Assembly (NCBI RefSeq): GCF_001656295.1
Contig: NZ_LXHE01000002.1
Span: 1 to 64,000, forward strand
Origin: Moraxella catarrhalis
Lineage (GTDB): Bacteria > Pseudomonadota > Gammaproteobacteria > Pseudomonadales > Moraxellaceae
Length of the DNA stretch: 64,000 bases
Reading direction: 5' to 3'
The notes under the pieces are model-generated. The model was not told where the DNA came from, did no database searches, and was given only the letters and a program-made list of their open reading frames with translations. Shown in pieces: positions 12,693 through 21,755 of this stretch (position 1 is the first letter of the stretch; each line of letters starts with the position of its first letter). The position numbers were made by a program, and so were the translations under genes.

Positions 12693-13235
12693 CTATTTGG
12701 ACACTTGAGCAACCACAGGCGTAAAAAGATGACTAACCCAAGCATACACCGAAGAAAAGCCAAGGCTTGCTTGCTGTTTTAAATACACAAACGCCATCAA
12801 TGATGAGAATACATGATTACGGATTTTACACTCACGGCGAAGCTGAAACTTTTTTTCTGTACTTGTAGCCATTCACCTTGTTTGATTGAAACGGTTCGGT
12901 TGGCTTTAACAGCAAACATAAACCCTAACTCAGCTTTTTTGATGTGTTTAAGGTTTTCTTTACTGCTGTACCAACTATCACCTGTGATATCTTGTCTTTG
13001 TGGTCATAAAGTCGATAGTTAATCGGTTGGCTGTTACCTTGTCGGTCAGTGTAGTATAGGGTGATAAGGTTGATGCCTTTGACGGCTTTGTGGTGTTTGC
13101 CACTGTCGTAGTAGCCGATGAGGTCGGTTTTGTTGCTGTAGGGTTTGTCAAGGACGGTGTCGTCTATGCTGATGATGCCATCAAATGGGTTGATGTGTGC
13201 TATTGCTTGGTCGTAGAGGTCACAGAGTTGAATTG
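12693..13235 (-). pseudogene. Decayed transposase (DDE type, IS701-like)
   Basis: Reading the minus strand, fragments of one transposase appear in order but in different frames. First comes HINPFDGIISIDDTVLDKPY and KHHKAVKGINLITLYYTD (near 13210-13030). Next, after a frame change and apparent deletion near 12985, is DSWYSSKENLKHIKKAELGF and MFAVKANRTVSIKQGEW. Last, after a further break, is IRNHVFSSLMAFVYLKQQ, ending at the stop 12693-12695. The first catalytic Asp (IDDT) and second (GDSW) are recognisable; the region expected to hold the Glu is missing. The N-terminal third is also missing. The family assignment to IS701-like elements is from memory of the IDDT...KGINL pattern and is moderate. 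No intact terminal repeats were found. The short plus-strand open frame here is a shadow. Confidence 0.75.
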
Positions 13236-13266
13236 CATACTAAGATAAAATACTAGTATGCAATTC
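13230..13266. repeat. Perfect 13-bp inverted repeat at the edge of the transposase remnant
   Basis: gaattgcatacta (13230-13242) and tagtatgcaattc (13254-13266) are exact reverse complements separated by 11 nt. It marks the point where the transposase homology stops. No T-run follows on either strand, so it does not look like a terminator. It could be a rearranged element end. Confidence 0.85.
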
Positions 13267-13297
13267 ATAAGTGGCTATAGAGATAAGGACTGTAAAA

Positions 13298-13537
13298 CTA
13301 AATATTCTCATGTAAACGAGCATTGAGCTCATCCAATACTAAAGCCCAAACAGCATCATGTTTCCACTCTTCTTGGATAAATGCTCTTTGTGAGTCGCTC
13401 CAAAATGGCGCATTTTTTAAATTGGTTTCTTCATCAAGTTGATTGTCTGCAATGAACTTTTCAACGGCTTCATCGCTACTTTCAAGACCTAATTGAGCAA
13501 ACAGCTCATTCATCGTATATTCGATATCACCTAACAT
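13298..13537 (-). CDS. DUF2789 family small protein
   Basis: A 79-residue acidic soluble protein. The pattern NELFAQLGLESSDEAVEKFI, then NAPFWSDSQRAFIQEEWKHD, then WALVLDELNARL matches the DUF2789 family, which covers nearly the whole chain in Proteobacteria. No function is established for this family and I assign none. The Shine-Dalgarno aaggag lies 6 nt before ATG 13537, which makes the start secure. It is transcribed away from the decayed transposase side and lies downstream of mdh, but an intervening terminator suggests it has its own promoter. Confidence 0.85.
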   Translation of the reverse strand: MLGDIEYTMNELFAQLGLESSDEAVEKFIADNQLDEETNLKNAPFWSDSQRAFIQEEWKHDAVWALVLDELNARLHENI

Positions 13538-13640
13538 GACTATCTCCTTTTATTGTGATTAAATTTATTTTAGCAATTTGCCAATACTTGAGCAATGCAA
13601 GTGTGTATAGTTTGTGTTTTTTAAGTGTTGTTTTTAACAT

Positions 13641-13673
13641 AAAAAATATCCAGCCAAAACCAGCTGGATATTT
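13641..13673 (-). terminator. Rho-independent terminator of mdh
   Basis: An 11-bp stem, aaatatccagc/gctggatattt, lies 18 bp past the mdh stop. Read on the minus strand it is followed by a run of T (ttttttat). Orientation fits mdh. Confidence 0.88.
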
Positions 13674-13690
13674 GAATGTATTTTCTAGAA

Positions 13691-14677
13691 TTAAGAAAAT
13701 AAATGATCAATAGCGGCACGCTCTTCTTCAAGTTCGTTTAGTGTGATATTGATACGCTCTTGGCTGAAGTCGTCAATTTCCAAACCTTGAACGATTTGGT
13801 ATTCGCCATTTTCGGTAGTCACAGGGAAGCCGAACATGACACCTTCAGGAATGCCATACGAGCCATCAGATGGAATGCCCATGGTTACCCATTCGCCATT
13901 TGAACCTAATGCCCAATCACGCATATGATCGATGGCTGCATTGGCAGCAGAAGCAGCTGATGATAGACCGCGTGCTTCGATGATTGCAGCGCCACGCTTA
14001 CCAACAGTAGGTAAGAATGTGTTAGCATTCCATTCTTGATCATTGATCATATCTTTGACCGATTCGCCATCAATGGTAGCAAAGCGATAATCAGCATACA
14101 TGGTTGGGCTGTGGTTACCCCAGACAGTTAGCTTCTTAATGTCTTTGACAGCCTTGCCTGTTTTTTTGGCAACTTGCGTTAACGCACGGTTGTGGTCAAG
14201 GCGTAGCATGGCGGTGAAATTTTTGGCTGGTAAATCAGGCGCTGATTTCATGGCGATATAAGCATTGGTATTTGCTGGGTTGCCAACGACCAATACTTTA
14301 ACATCACGACTTGCAACTTCATTAAGCGCCTTACCTTGAACAGTAAAGATTTTTGCATTTTCTTGAAGTAGGTCAGCACGCTCCATGCCAGGACCGCGTG
14401 GGCGAGCGCCAACCAATAGTGCATAATCAGCATCTTTAAATGCTACTTTAGGGTCATCGGTACCAATGACATCAACCAATAATGGAAAAGCACAGTCATC
14501 AAGTTCCATGATAACGCCTTGTAGTGCTTGTTGTGCTTTTTCAACAGGAATTTCAAGTAGTTGTAAAATGACGGGCTGATCCTTGCCCAGCATTTCACCT
14601 GATGCGATACGGAATAGTAAGCTGTAGCCAATTTGACCAGCAGCACCAGTGACAGCAACTCGTACAGGTTGTTTCAT
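13691..14677 (-). CDS. mdh: Malate dehydrogenase (NAD)
   Basis: A 328-residue cytosolic enzyme of the TCA cycle that interconverts malate and oxaloacetate. The Rossmann motif [20 protein letters not shown] is at residues 8-27. The substrate loop [13 protein letters not shown] is near 92-104, NPANTNAYI near 132, and the catalytic His lies in [13 protein letters not shown] near 188. The length and the [13 protein letters not shown]-type loop place it with the ~327-aa MDH group found in beta- and gammaproteobacteria rather than the 312-aa E. coli type. The Shine-Dalgarno aagga precedes ATG 14677 by 9 nt. It is monocistronic, with its own terminator. Confidence 0.96.
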   Translation of the reverse strand: MKQPVRVAVTGAAGQIGYSLLFRIASGEMLGKDQPVILQLLEIPVEKAQQALQGVIMELDDCAFPLLVDVIGTDDPKVAFKDADYALLVGARPRGPGMERADLLQENAKIFTVQGKALNEVASRDVKVLVVGNPANTNAYIAMKSAPDLPAKNFTAMLRLDHNRALTQVAKKTGKAVKDIKKLTVWGNHSPTMYADYRFATIDGESVKDMINDQEWNANTFLPTVGKRGAAIIEARGLSSAASAANAAIDHMRDWALGSNGEWVTMGIPSDGSYGIPEGVMFGFPVTTENGEYQIVQGLEIDDFSQERINITLNELEEERAAIDHLFS

Positions 14678-14723
14678 GAATAAAAATCCTTGTTTAAAGT
14701 ATTAAGAAATTTTAAAAAATAGA

Positions 14724-14758
14724 TTGATTATACATTTTTAATAATGATATTATTGATA
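14724..14758 (+). promoter_or_regulatory. Candidate promoter with Fur-like box in the mdh-slt intergenic region
   Basis: -35 TTGATT (14724-14729), an 18-nt spacer, and -10 TATTAT (14748-14753). The 19-mer aataatgatattattgata (14740-14758) matches the Fur consensus at 13 of 19 positions by my count and contains the perfect inverted repeat AATAAT-gat-ATTATT. It points into a region with no gene on that strand and ends in a plus-strand terminator. Confidence 0.5.
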
Positions 14759-14759
14759 A

Positions 14760-14914
14760 AAATGTCAAATCATTGTTAGTGTATCATTTTATGGATTTAA
14801 AGACAAACCTTTTTGGTGTGTATAAGATGGCAAGTTTTGGATATTAATTCTTAAAAACTGGCATTTAATCAGTCGGATAGACTCACAAGTCCAGTCGCCA
14901 TACTGGACTTTTTA
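14760..14914 (+). ncRNA. Candidate small RNA, possibly iron-regulated
   Basis: Between mdh and slt, both minus-strand genes, lies a plus-strand transcription unit with a promoter, a Fur-like box over the -10, and a strong terminator about 150 nt further on. It has no credible reading frame; the longest from an ATG is 18 codons. This layout is the one used by RyhB/PrrF-type iron-sparing RNAs, but no sequence similarity to those is claimed. The 5' end is inferred as about 7 nt after the -10. The last ~30 bases overlap the 3' untranslated region of slt on the opposite strand. Confidence 0.45.
14887..14914 (+). terminator. Orphan plus-strand Rho-independent terminator
   Basis: A 9-bp stem, aagtccagt/actggactt, with a 6-nt loop is followed on the plus strand by tttta then gatttt. 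On the minus strand the hairpin is followed by gtgagtc, with no T-run, so it does not suit slt. It is the 3' end of the candidate small RNA. Confidence 0.75.
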
Positions 14915-14927
14915 GATTTTAGAATAA

Positions 14928-16940
14928 TTAGTAAGGGCTAACTGTACCCATACGCTGAGAAATTGGGGTGTATTGACCTAAAAGTAGGCTATAAATTGTC
15001 GCATTTTCCATAACATGTTTGACATAAGCTCGGGTTTCAGCGTATGCGATGGCTTCTACATACTGATCAGCACTGATGGTACCGTGTGTTGGTACCCAGC
15101 GACGAGCAGCGTTAGGGCCTGCGTTATAGCTTGCGGTTGCGACTGCAATTTGTCCTCTAGAACGGTTTGCCAAATCATTTAAAAACCAAGTGCCGTAGCG
15201 TATATTGGTATCAGGATTGCTCATATTGCCTGTAGATTCACCCAAGCTTCGGGCAATTTGGGCGGCTGTGCTGGGAATGATTTGCATCAAACCACCTGCA
15301 CCTGCACCAGATTGAGCAGATGGCTGAAATCGGCTTTCTTGACGCATGATGCCATACGCCCAAGCAGGATCAATACCTGCATTGCGGCTGTGTTTTAAAG
15401 TGCTGTCTTGATAAGGGGTTGGGTGTGATAATGCCGCATTACGGAGATAATCGGTAGTTTCGATGGCATGGATGCTACGGTGATAAAATCCTAAGTCATG
15501 GGCTTTTTTGGCGGCACTCAGCAGTAAAGCGGTATTGCCTAAGTCGCGTGCTTTTTTGACCGCCCAATTCCATTCACGATTAATATGTTCAAGGCTGGCA
15601 TTATTTTGCATGAGTAGTATTGCACGGGCAAAGTGCTGATCTGCCATCATACGCTGTTCATCGCTGGTACTGATTGATGGTAGTGTATTGCCACCAATAT
15701 CAGATAGATTTAAACGCTGTCCGATGCGATCTTTGGCAAGTAGCCCATAGTAATCAATGCCTTTTGCAAGATTGTGATAAATATGCTGTGCTTTGGCTTG
15801 CTGACCAAGCTGTTCATAAGCTCGAGCCAACCAATACTGCCATATATGCTCTTGTTGTTCAACGGCTGTCATTGCACCAATTGCTGTAATTACATCCGAC
15901 CATTGACCAAAATAAATTGCTGCTTGGGCATAGTCTTCTGCTTCTTCGTAATTAAAAGTTTCACCCAAGCTATTTCTAAACCAATGTACCGCATCCATAC
16001 TATAGCCATCATCGGTGTTCATATTCATACGCTTGACCGCAATGCTACGCCAAGCATACCGACGAGCCATATCAGAGATGAGCTTTTGTGTTCTAAGCTC
16101 GTCTTGAGCAATGTCATAATTAAGCTGTATGGCAGCTTCTGAGTATGAACGGTGTGCCAGCACACTGATGGCATAAACATATAGATATTGATTGGTATTA
16201 CTGTAGCTTTCTTGAGAAAAGCGTGTCAAAAATCCATTGGGATTATTGCGAATTTCATTAATGGTTTGGTAGCTGACGGATGTGTTTAATTGTCCAAGTA
16301 ATGAGATGATGTCGCCTGTTTTATCCAAAGGTGCTTGGCGGCTGGAAAGTTGCCGTTTATCAATGCGTAGCATACGCAAAAGTTGTTCATGCTTATCGAT
16401 GTTGGTGATGCGTGGGTTGTAAACCATTTCGGTGGCCAGTTTATCACATAAAGATTGGCGGATTTGAGTATTTAACCATACATTGGGTTTTTGGTATAAC
16501 GCTCGCAATGAATCACGACTTTGGTTAAATCCTAAGGCAATCGCACAAGCTTCAGATTCATCAGGATTTTCAATGCTGTCTGCTACGGCACGCACAGACG
16601 CATAGTCACCTTGGCGAGCCTTAATCTCAGCATAGTCAGCAGCGAGTTTTTCGCTCATGACAGTGCTTGGATATTGATGGACAAACTGATTGACTGCCTC
16701 GGGCGATTGACTAGATAGGTTATAATTTAGCCGCCAATAGGTAGGATACATCCCAAATAGTGTGCCTTGCATATTTTTTTCGTATTGGCGTAGGGCATTT
16801 GGGCTACTTTTTTGGCGTTCGACATCAAAAAATTGATAAATACTACCGTCGTTGGCATGACCTTGTGCACAGGCAGCTTGCATAATGCTGATTGTGGCAA
16901 GCAGTGCGGTGATGGTCAATTTATTTGCTGTTTTCATCAT
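14928..16940 (-). CDS. slt: Soluble lytic murein transglycosylase
   Basis: A 670-residue periplasmic enzyme that cleaves peptidoglycan between MurNAc and GlcNAc with formation of 1,6-anhydroMurNAc. A signal peptide covers about residues 1-28. A long alpha-superhelical U/L region follows to about residue 510, as in E. coli Slt70 (645 aa). The catalytic domain begins at DPAWAYGIMRQESRFQPSAQ (about 522-541), with the catalytic Glu in RQESRF. Further lysozyme-fold motifs are AGGLMQIIPSTAAQIA and NIRYGTWFLNDL, with the tail motif ASYNAGPNAARRW. Two adjacent ATG codons (16940, 16937) are possible starts. It appears monocistronic and is divergent from miaB. Confidence 0.93.
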   Translation of the reverse strand: MMKTANKLTITALLATISIMQAACAQGHANDGSIYQFFDVERQKSSPNALRQYEKNMQGTLFGMYPTYWRLNYNLSSQSPEAVNQFVHQYPSTVMSEKLAADYAEIKARQGDYASVRAVADSIENPDESEACAIALGFNQSRDSLRALYQKPNVWLNTQIRQSLCDKLATEMVYNPRITNIDKHEQLLRMLRIDKRQLSSRQAPLDKTGDIISLLGQLNTSVSYQTINEIRNNPNGFLTRFSQESYSNTNQYLYVYAISVLAHRSYSEAAIQLNYDIAQDELRTQKLISDMARRYAWRSIAVKRMNMNTDDGYSMDAVHWFRNSLGETFNYEEAEDYAQAAIYFGQWSDVITAIGAMTAVEQQEHIWQYWLARAYEQLGQQAKAQHIYHNLAKGIDYYGLLAKDRIGQRLNLSDIGGNTLPSISTSDEQRMMADQHFARAILLMQNNASLEHINREWNWAVKKARDLGNTALLLSAAKKAHDLGFYHRSIHAIETTDYLRNAALSHPTPYQDSTLKHSRNAGIDPAWAYGIMRQESRFQPSAQSGAGAGGLMQIIPSTAAQIARSLGESTGNMSNPDTNIRYGTWFLNDLANRSRGQIAVATASYNAGPNAARRWVPTHGTISADQYVEAIAYAETRAYVKHVMENATIYSLLLGQYTPISQRMGTVSPY

Positions 16941-17034
16941 TAGCTTAAATGAGTTAAATTTTGCTTATTCTACCAATCACTGATAAAAAAGTCCAAAATT
17001 ATCCAATACATGCATCAAATTGATATTGACAAAA

Positions 17035-17063
17035 ATGACACTGGCATATTGGTATGATATAAT
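17035..17063 (+). promoter_or_regulatory. miaB promoter (extended -10)
   Basis: -35 ATGACA (17035-17040), a 17-nt spacer, and a perfect TATAAT (17058-17063) with TG at the extended -10 position (17055-17056). It lies 37 bp before the ATG at 17101, which rules out an upstream TTG at 17020 as the start. Confidence 0.75.
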
Positions 17064-17100
17064 AGACAAATTTTTATTTTGCAGACCCTTGGAGAAAACC

Positions 17101-18570
17101 ATGACCGTTGGCACTTTCAATCCTAAAACTCAAGCAACCGCCATCAAAAATCCAGCAACAGCCTTACATGAAATCAGGGAATCTGAGCATGATACCGCTG
17201 TGCCAAAAAAAGTTTATATTGTTACCCAAGGTTGTCAGATGAATGAATATGACAGCCAAAAGATGGGCGATGTTTTGGGTAATAGCCATGGCATGGTCAT
17301 TACCAGTGATATTAATGATGCTGATGTGTTGATTATGAATACTTGCTCAATCCGTGAAAAAGCACAAGAAAAAGTTTTTTCTGAATTGGGTCGTTGGCGT
17401 AAATTAAAAGAAAAAAACCCAAATCTTGTCATTGGTGTTGGTGGTTGTGTTGCCTCTCAAGAGGGTGATAATATCCAAAAGCGTGCGCCATATGTGGATA
17501 TGGTTTTTGGTCCCCAAACCTTGCATCGCCTACCTGAGTTGTATGAAAGTACAACCAATCAAGCCAAAACTGATGTGGGTCAAATCCCCAAAAATCGTAT
17601 CGGTGTGGTTGATGTTTCCTTTCCAAGTATTGAAAAATTTGATTTTTTGCCCGAGCCAAGAGTTGAGGGCTATACCGCATTTGTGTCTATTATGGAGGGC
17701 TGCTCAAAATATTGCTCATTTTGTGTTGTGCCTTATACTCGTGGTGAGGAATTGTCACGCCCTTTGGATGATGTATTGGCTGAAATTGATAGCTTGGCTG
17801 AGCAGGGTGTGCGTGAAATTAATCTTTTGGGTCAGAATGTCAATGGCTATCGTGGCGAAAAAGACGATGGCAGTATTTGCCGATTTAGCGAGCTTTTACA
17901 TTATGTGTCATACATTGATGGGATTGAACGCATTCGCTACACCACAAGTCACCCTTTGGAATTTACCGATGATATCATTGAAGCTTACCAAAGTATTGAT
18001 AAACTGGTATCGCATCTGCATTTGCCAATTCAAAGTGGTTCAAACCAAGTTTTAGCCGCCATGAAGCGAAACCATACGGTCGATGTCTACATGAATCAAA
18101 TTGCAAAATTACGCAAAATTCGTCCTGATTTACATTTATCAAGTGATTTTATCATTGGATTTCCTGGAGAGACAGACGAAGACTTTTTACAGACACTTCA
18201 ATTTGCAAAAGACTTAGATTTTGATCATTCATACAGTTTTATTTATTCTAAACGACCTGGTACGCCTGCCTCTGATTTGCTCGATGATGTCAGCCTTGAA
18301 ACCAAGAAACAACGCTTGGCAGTTTTTCAAGAGCTGATTAAGCGTTCAACTTTTGATAAAACACAAGCCATGGTCGGTCAGACGCTGCGTGTGTTGGCCG
18401 AAGAGCCTGCAAATCGTCGTCAGGGATATTTACACGGTACAGCGGATAATACCCGTTCGGTAATTTTTAAAGCAGATGCTGATCTTTTGGGCAAATTTGT
18501 GATGATTAAAATCACCAAGGCCATCAGCATGCATTTGGTTGAAGGCGAGTTGGTTGAGGTCTTGGGCTAA
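17101..18570 (+). CDS. miaB: tRNA-2-methylthio-N6-dimethylallyladenosine synthase
   Basis: A 489-residue radical-SAM methylthiotransferase that modifies i6A37 to ms2i6A37 in tRNAs reading UNN codons. The N-terminal UPF0004 domain begins [20 protein letters not shown] and supplies three cluster cysteines: GCQMN, NTCSIR and GGCVA. The radical-SAM motif is [17 protein letters not shown] (about residues 199-215), and a C-terminal TRAM domain follows. I chose ATG 17101 because ggagaaaacc lies directly upstream and a promoter ends at 17063. It is the first gene before the pilus operon, with a 33-bp gap, so some read-through into pilM is possible. Confidence 0.96.
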   Translation: MTVGTFNPKTQATAIKNPATALHEIRESEHDTAVPKKVYIVTQGCQMNEYDSQKMGDVLGNSHGMVITSDINDADVLIMNTCSIREKAQEKVFSELGRWRKLKEKNPNLVIGVGGCVASQEGDNIQKRAPYVDMVFGPQTLHRLPELYESTTNQAKTDVGQIPKNRIGVVDVSFPSIEKFDFLPEPRVEGYTAFVSIMEGCSKYCSFCVVPYTRGEELSRPLDDVLAEIDSLAEQGVREINLLGQNVNGYRGEKDDGSICRFSELLHYVSYIDGIERIRYTTSHPLEFTDDIIEAYQSIDKLVSHLHLPIQSGSNQVLAAMKRNHTVDVYMNQIAKLRKIRPDLHLSSDFIIGFPGETDEDFLQTLQFAKDLDFDHSYSFIYSKRPGTPASDLLDDVSLETKKQRLAVFQELIKRSTFDKTQAMVGQTLRVLAEEPANRRQGYLHGTADNTRSVIFKADADLLGKFVMIKITKAISMHLVEGELVEVLG

Positions 18571-18603
18571 TTTTGGCTTAGGGATACAGGCACGGAGTGG
18601 GAT

Positions 18604-20481
18604 GTGAGATTAAATAAGCTGCGTGCTTGGTTAAGAGGGCAATCTGATACACCAACCATTGGTATATATTTTGGAGAAAAGGCGGCAACAGCAGTTTGGC
18701 TAGATGAGCATGATGGACGCTATCATTGGTTGGGTTCGGCATGTGTGTTGTATACCGATGTAGTGGTTTCGGGCAAAATTGTTGATAAAGAAAAACTTGC
18801 CCAGACGCTACGACAGATGATGCAAACGCTTGGGTTAAGTCAGGCGAATGCCATCACTTGTGTACCTGATGATGCAGTCATGCAGACGCTCATCGATCTG
18901 CCAGCCGATTTATCAGATGAGGATATCGAAGCACAAATCTTAGTTGATGCTGAGCGTTATATTGGGCGTAATATCCAAGATGTTTATTTTGATTTTCAAG
19001 TACTTAAGCGATCACCAGTAGCAACTCAAATCACGCTGACAGTGGCACACCAAAATAGTATCCATGACTGCTGTGAAGTGCTTGCCATGGCGGGAATAGA
19101 GACGGTAGCGGTTGATGTCCATACATCCTGTTTGGCACGCATGATGGCTAAAGTGACAGCACAAGTCAGTGCTTTGGTGGAGATTACCGATCACGATATT
19201 AGCTGTTATATCACACATCATGGCGTATTGCTATATCAGCAAAATGAGCCAATACATACCTTGAAAAATCTTGGCAATCAGCCATCGGATGAGCAATCAG
19301 AACTTGATCAGTTTTCTCAGTTTACCCATGATGTTGATACGCCTAAAAATTGGGCTAATCAGTCACCATTAAAGACGAATTTTGACGATTTGACAGATCG
19401 ATTGTCCCAGACGCATGCATCAATCCAAAATGACTTTATACAGCCTTTGCAAGACAATTTTATCCAAAAAACACCAGATATTGCTATAAAAGCTCAAACT
19501 GATAATTACCATATCCGATTTGATGATTGGGTGGATGAAGTGGCAGCTGATGAACTTTCATTTGGTGAAGCGTCGGCAAATGATCCACATATCAAGTCAT
19601 CTGATCGGTCTGAATTGGCAGTTGATCAGATGACCACAAAAATTTTATCACTGATCAAAAACTGTCAGACACAAACCGTTTTACCGATTGAGCGGCTATA
19701 CATCAGCGGCACAACATGGACAAAAGCATCACAGCTGGCAGAGGCTTTACAGGCAAAGCTTGATATTTTGTGCATGCCCATGCACCCTAAATACACGGTC
19801 AATCACGCCATCAAAGATAATGACATGGCACAAGCACCCATGCTAACAGCAGCAGCGGCACTGGCTTTGACAAGATCTGAGGGGATTAATCTTTTGCCGT
19901 GGCGTGAAGAGCGTCGCAGTCAAGCCGATGCTAAGTTTCGTCAAATATTTGTGTCGGTGGTGGGGCTTACTGTTTTGGTGATGATGCTGATTTTTGGTGT
20001 GATTTATTATCGGCTCAATCAACAACAAGCAATCAATGATGAGATTAAAGCACGCATCAGCACCTTGGACGATAAGATCCATCAAATGCAGCAACTCAAA
20101 GTACAGCTAGATACTGCCCAAAAACACAGTGAGGCGTTAAATGCTTTGTCAGAAGATCGACAAGTTTCGTATCGCTGGCAACAATTATCAAACCTGATAC
20201 CTGAGGGTGTGTATCTAGACGAAATGAGTCAGGCGGCGGATATGCTTAGCTTGACAGGGAAGGCGGTATCGACACAATCCGTGTCTGCATTTGCTCATCG
20301 GCTTGAGTTATCTGGGCTGTATACTGATGTACTTGTGGTGTCTTTGCAACAAGCAGATCAAGCGATGAGTTTTACGCTCACTGCCACTCAGCTGCCACTT
20401 GATGCCAAAGATATGATACAGCCAGTCAACCTAACAAATCAAGATGAAAATACTGATGTGAACGAGCATGGTAATGAATAA
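18604..20481 (+). CDS. PilM-PilN fusion, type IV pilus inner-membrane alignment subcomplex
   Basis: A single 625-residue chain contains both PilM and PilN. Residues about 1-420 are PilM, an actin-like ATP-binding cytoplasmic protein: TIGIYFGEKAATAVWLDE, ITCVPDDAVMQTLIDLP, then DADFQVL-type segments. It has an unusual Asp/Gln-rich insert of roughly 115 residues (about 215-330). PilM-type sequence MLTAAAALALTRSEG then runs without a break into INLLPWREERRSQADAKF (about residue 427 on). That INLLPWRE motif is normally the free N terminus of PilN that docks on PilM. A transmembrane helix (VVGLTVLVMMLIFGVIYY), a coiled coil and a ferredoxin-like periplasmic domain follow. No stop or restart signal is visible at the junction. 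The start is GTG 18604 with ggag 6 nt upstream. It overlaps pilO by 14 bp. Confidence 0.9.
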   Translation: MRLNKLRAWLRGQSDTPTIGIYFGEKAATAVWLDEHDGRYHWLGSACVLYTDVVVSGKIVDKEKLAQTLRQMMQTLGLSQANAITCVPDDAVMQTLIDLPADLSDEDIEAQILVDAERYIGRNIQDVYFDFQVLKRSPVATQITLTVAHQNSIHDCCEVLAMAGIETVAVDVHTSCLARMMAKVTAQVSALVEITDHDISCYITHHGVLLYQQNEPIHTLKNLGNQPSDEQSELDQFSQFTHDVDTPKNWANQSPLKTNFDDLTDRLSQTHASIQNDFIQPLQDNFIQKTPDIAIKAQTDNYHIRFDDWVDEVAADELSFGEASANDPHIKSSDRSELAVDQMTTKILSLIKNCQTQTVLPIERLYISGTTWTKASQLAEALQAKLDILCMPMHPKYTVNHAIKDNDMAQAPMLTAAAALALTRSEGINLLPWREERRSQADAKFRQIFVSVVGLTVLVMMLIFGVIYYRLNQQQAINDEIKARISTLDDKIHQMQQLKVQLDTAQKHSEALNALSEDRQVSYRWQQLSNLIPEGVYLDEMSQAADMLSLTGKAVSTQSVSAFAHRLELSGLYTDVLVVSLQQADQAMSFTLTATQLPLDAKDMIQPVNLTNQDENTDVNEHGNE

Positions 20482-21112
20482 TTTTGTGTATCAGCTACAA
20501 AGTTTTTGGTATGAACTTAATCAGGTCAATCGTCATACCATTGCTCAATCACCCAAATATATCCAGCTGACGGTACTTGGTTTAATTGTGATGATTATTG
20601 GTATTTTTGGCTGGCTACTTGCGATTTTACCAACCATTCAAAAGCTTAATGCAGCCCAAAGTCAAGAAACTGCCTTAATTGATGAATTTGCCACCAAATA
20701 TCATAAAGCCCAGCAGTTTGACCATCTAAGCCATCAGGTCATACAAAAAAATACACAACTTGAAAATCAGCTCAATGCTCTGCCACGCACAGCACCGATG
20801 AGCGAGATTATCGAGATGATAAATACCAAAGCACAAGCGGTTAATGTGCAGGTGGTGAGTGCGTCAGTTCAAGCGGGTAGTGAACAAGACTATTATACCG
20901 AACGCCCCATCGCAGTGAGTGCGACAGGGGATTATCATGCTTTGGGTCGATGGCTACTTGAGTTGTCAGACGCCAACCATTTGCTGACAGTGCATGATTT
21001 TGATCTGAAAGCTGGCTTGAACCGTCAGCTGATGATGGTTGTTCAGATGAAAACTTATCAAGCAAACAAAAACCCAAAACCAGTTGCTCAGCAGGTGCCA
21101 GATGTTCAATGA
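20468..21112 (+). CDS. pilO: Type IV pilus assembly protein PilO
   Basis: A 214-residue bitopic inner-membrane protein that dimerises with PilN and links the cytoplasmic PilM to PilP. One transmembrane helix lies at about residues 33-54 (TVLGLIVMIIGIFGWLLAIL). A coiled coil (QSQETALIDEFATKYHKAQQ) follows, then a ferredoxin-like periplasmic domain. Length is normal for the family. A second in-frame ATG two codons later is an equally possible start. It overlaps both the PilMN gene and pilP, so it is part of one tightly coupled operon. Confidence 0.92.
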   Translation: MVMNNFVYQLQSFWYELNQVNRHTIAQSPKYIQLTVLGLIVMIIGIFGWLLAILPTIQKLNAAQSQETALIDEFATKYHKAQQFDHLSHQVIQKNTQLENQLNALPRTAPMSEIIEMINTKAQAVNVQVVSASVQAGSEQDYYTERPIAVSATGDYHALGRWLLELSDANHLLTVHDFDLKAGLNRQLMMVVQMKTYQANKNPKPVAQQVPDVQ

Positions 21113-21752
21113 ATATTATCGGTGGGGCATTTTGGGTGCTTGGATTTGGGTTGGGATTGGATGTGCTGATAATACCAGTCAAATTGTTGATGATAAGCTT
21201 GCACATATTACCCATGAAGAGCGTATGGCGATCAGTGAGCCTGTGCCGATACCCTTATCTGTGCCGATGACATATCAGCAAGGCAAAGATCCTTTTATCA
21301 ATCCTTATAGAAATGTAGCAGCGAGTGATACCAATCATACCACTAATCAGCAAGATGAACCAAAAACCGAATCTGCCAAAGCTTGGCCTATGGCAGACGC
21401 TATACCATCTCAGCCATCTGATACTCACCAGTCTACCAAGGCTCAGGCACAAGTCTTCAAAGGCGATCCGATAGCCATTGATACCAACCGTATTCGAGAG
21501 CCTTTAGAAAGCTATGAGTTATCAAGCCTACGCTATCATGGTAGTATTTCTGATGATGTTAGACTTGTGGCACTCATTATGAGTCCTGATGGCATCATTC
21601 ATCGTGTGAGTACTGGACAATATTTGGGTAAAAATCACGGAAAAATCACCCATATTGACAGTCGTACGATACATCTGATTGAAGCGGTCGCTGATACACA
21701 AGGTGGCTATTATCGCCGTGATGCAAACATTCATTTTATTCATAAGCAATGA
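21102..21752 (+). CDS. pilP: Type IV pilus assembly protein PilP
   Basis: A 216-residue protein that couples the PilN/PilO inner-membrane subcomplex to the PilQ secretin. The N terminus has a hydrophobic segment ending in VGIGC (about residue 19), a possible but non-ideal lipobox. A flexible region with the conserved KDPFINPYRN follows, then a long low-complexity linker. The C-terminal beta-sandwich begins at LESYELSSLRYHG and contains GIIHRVSTGQYLGKNHGKI, the signature of the PilP HR domain. I chose ATG 21102 rather than TTG 21084. The gene overlaps the pilO stop and ends 3 bp before pilQ. Confidence 0.92.
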   Translation: MFNEYYRWGILGAWIWVGIGCADNTSQIVDDKLAHITHEERMAISEPVPIPLSVPMTYQQGKDPFINPYRNVAASDTNHTTNQQDEPKTESAKAWPMADAIPSQPSDTHQSTKAQAQVFKGDPIAIDTNRIREPLESYELSSLRYHGSISDDVRLVALIMSPDGIIHRVSTGQYLGKNHGKITHIDSRTIHLIEAVADTQGGYYRRDANIHFIHKQ

Positions 21753-21755
21753 CAC

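Noticed and set aside
12813-13022. 69-codon plus-strand frame in the transposase remnant
   Set aside because: The opposite strand reads as transposase fragments; this frame is its shadow.
17020-17100. TTG start that would extend MiaB by 27 residues
   Set aside because: It lies upstream of the inferred promoter, and ATG 17101 has a strong ggag.
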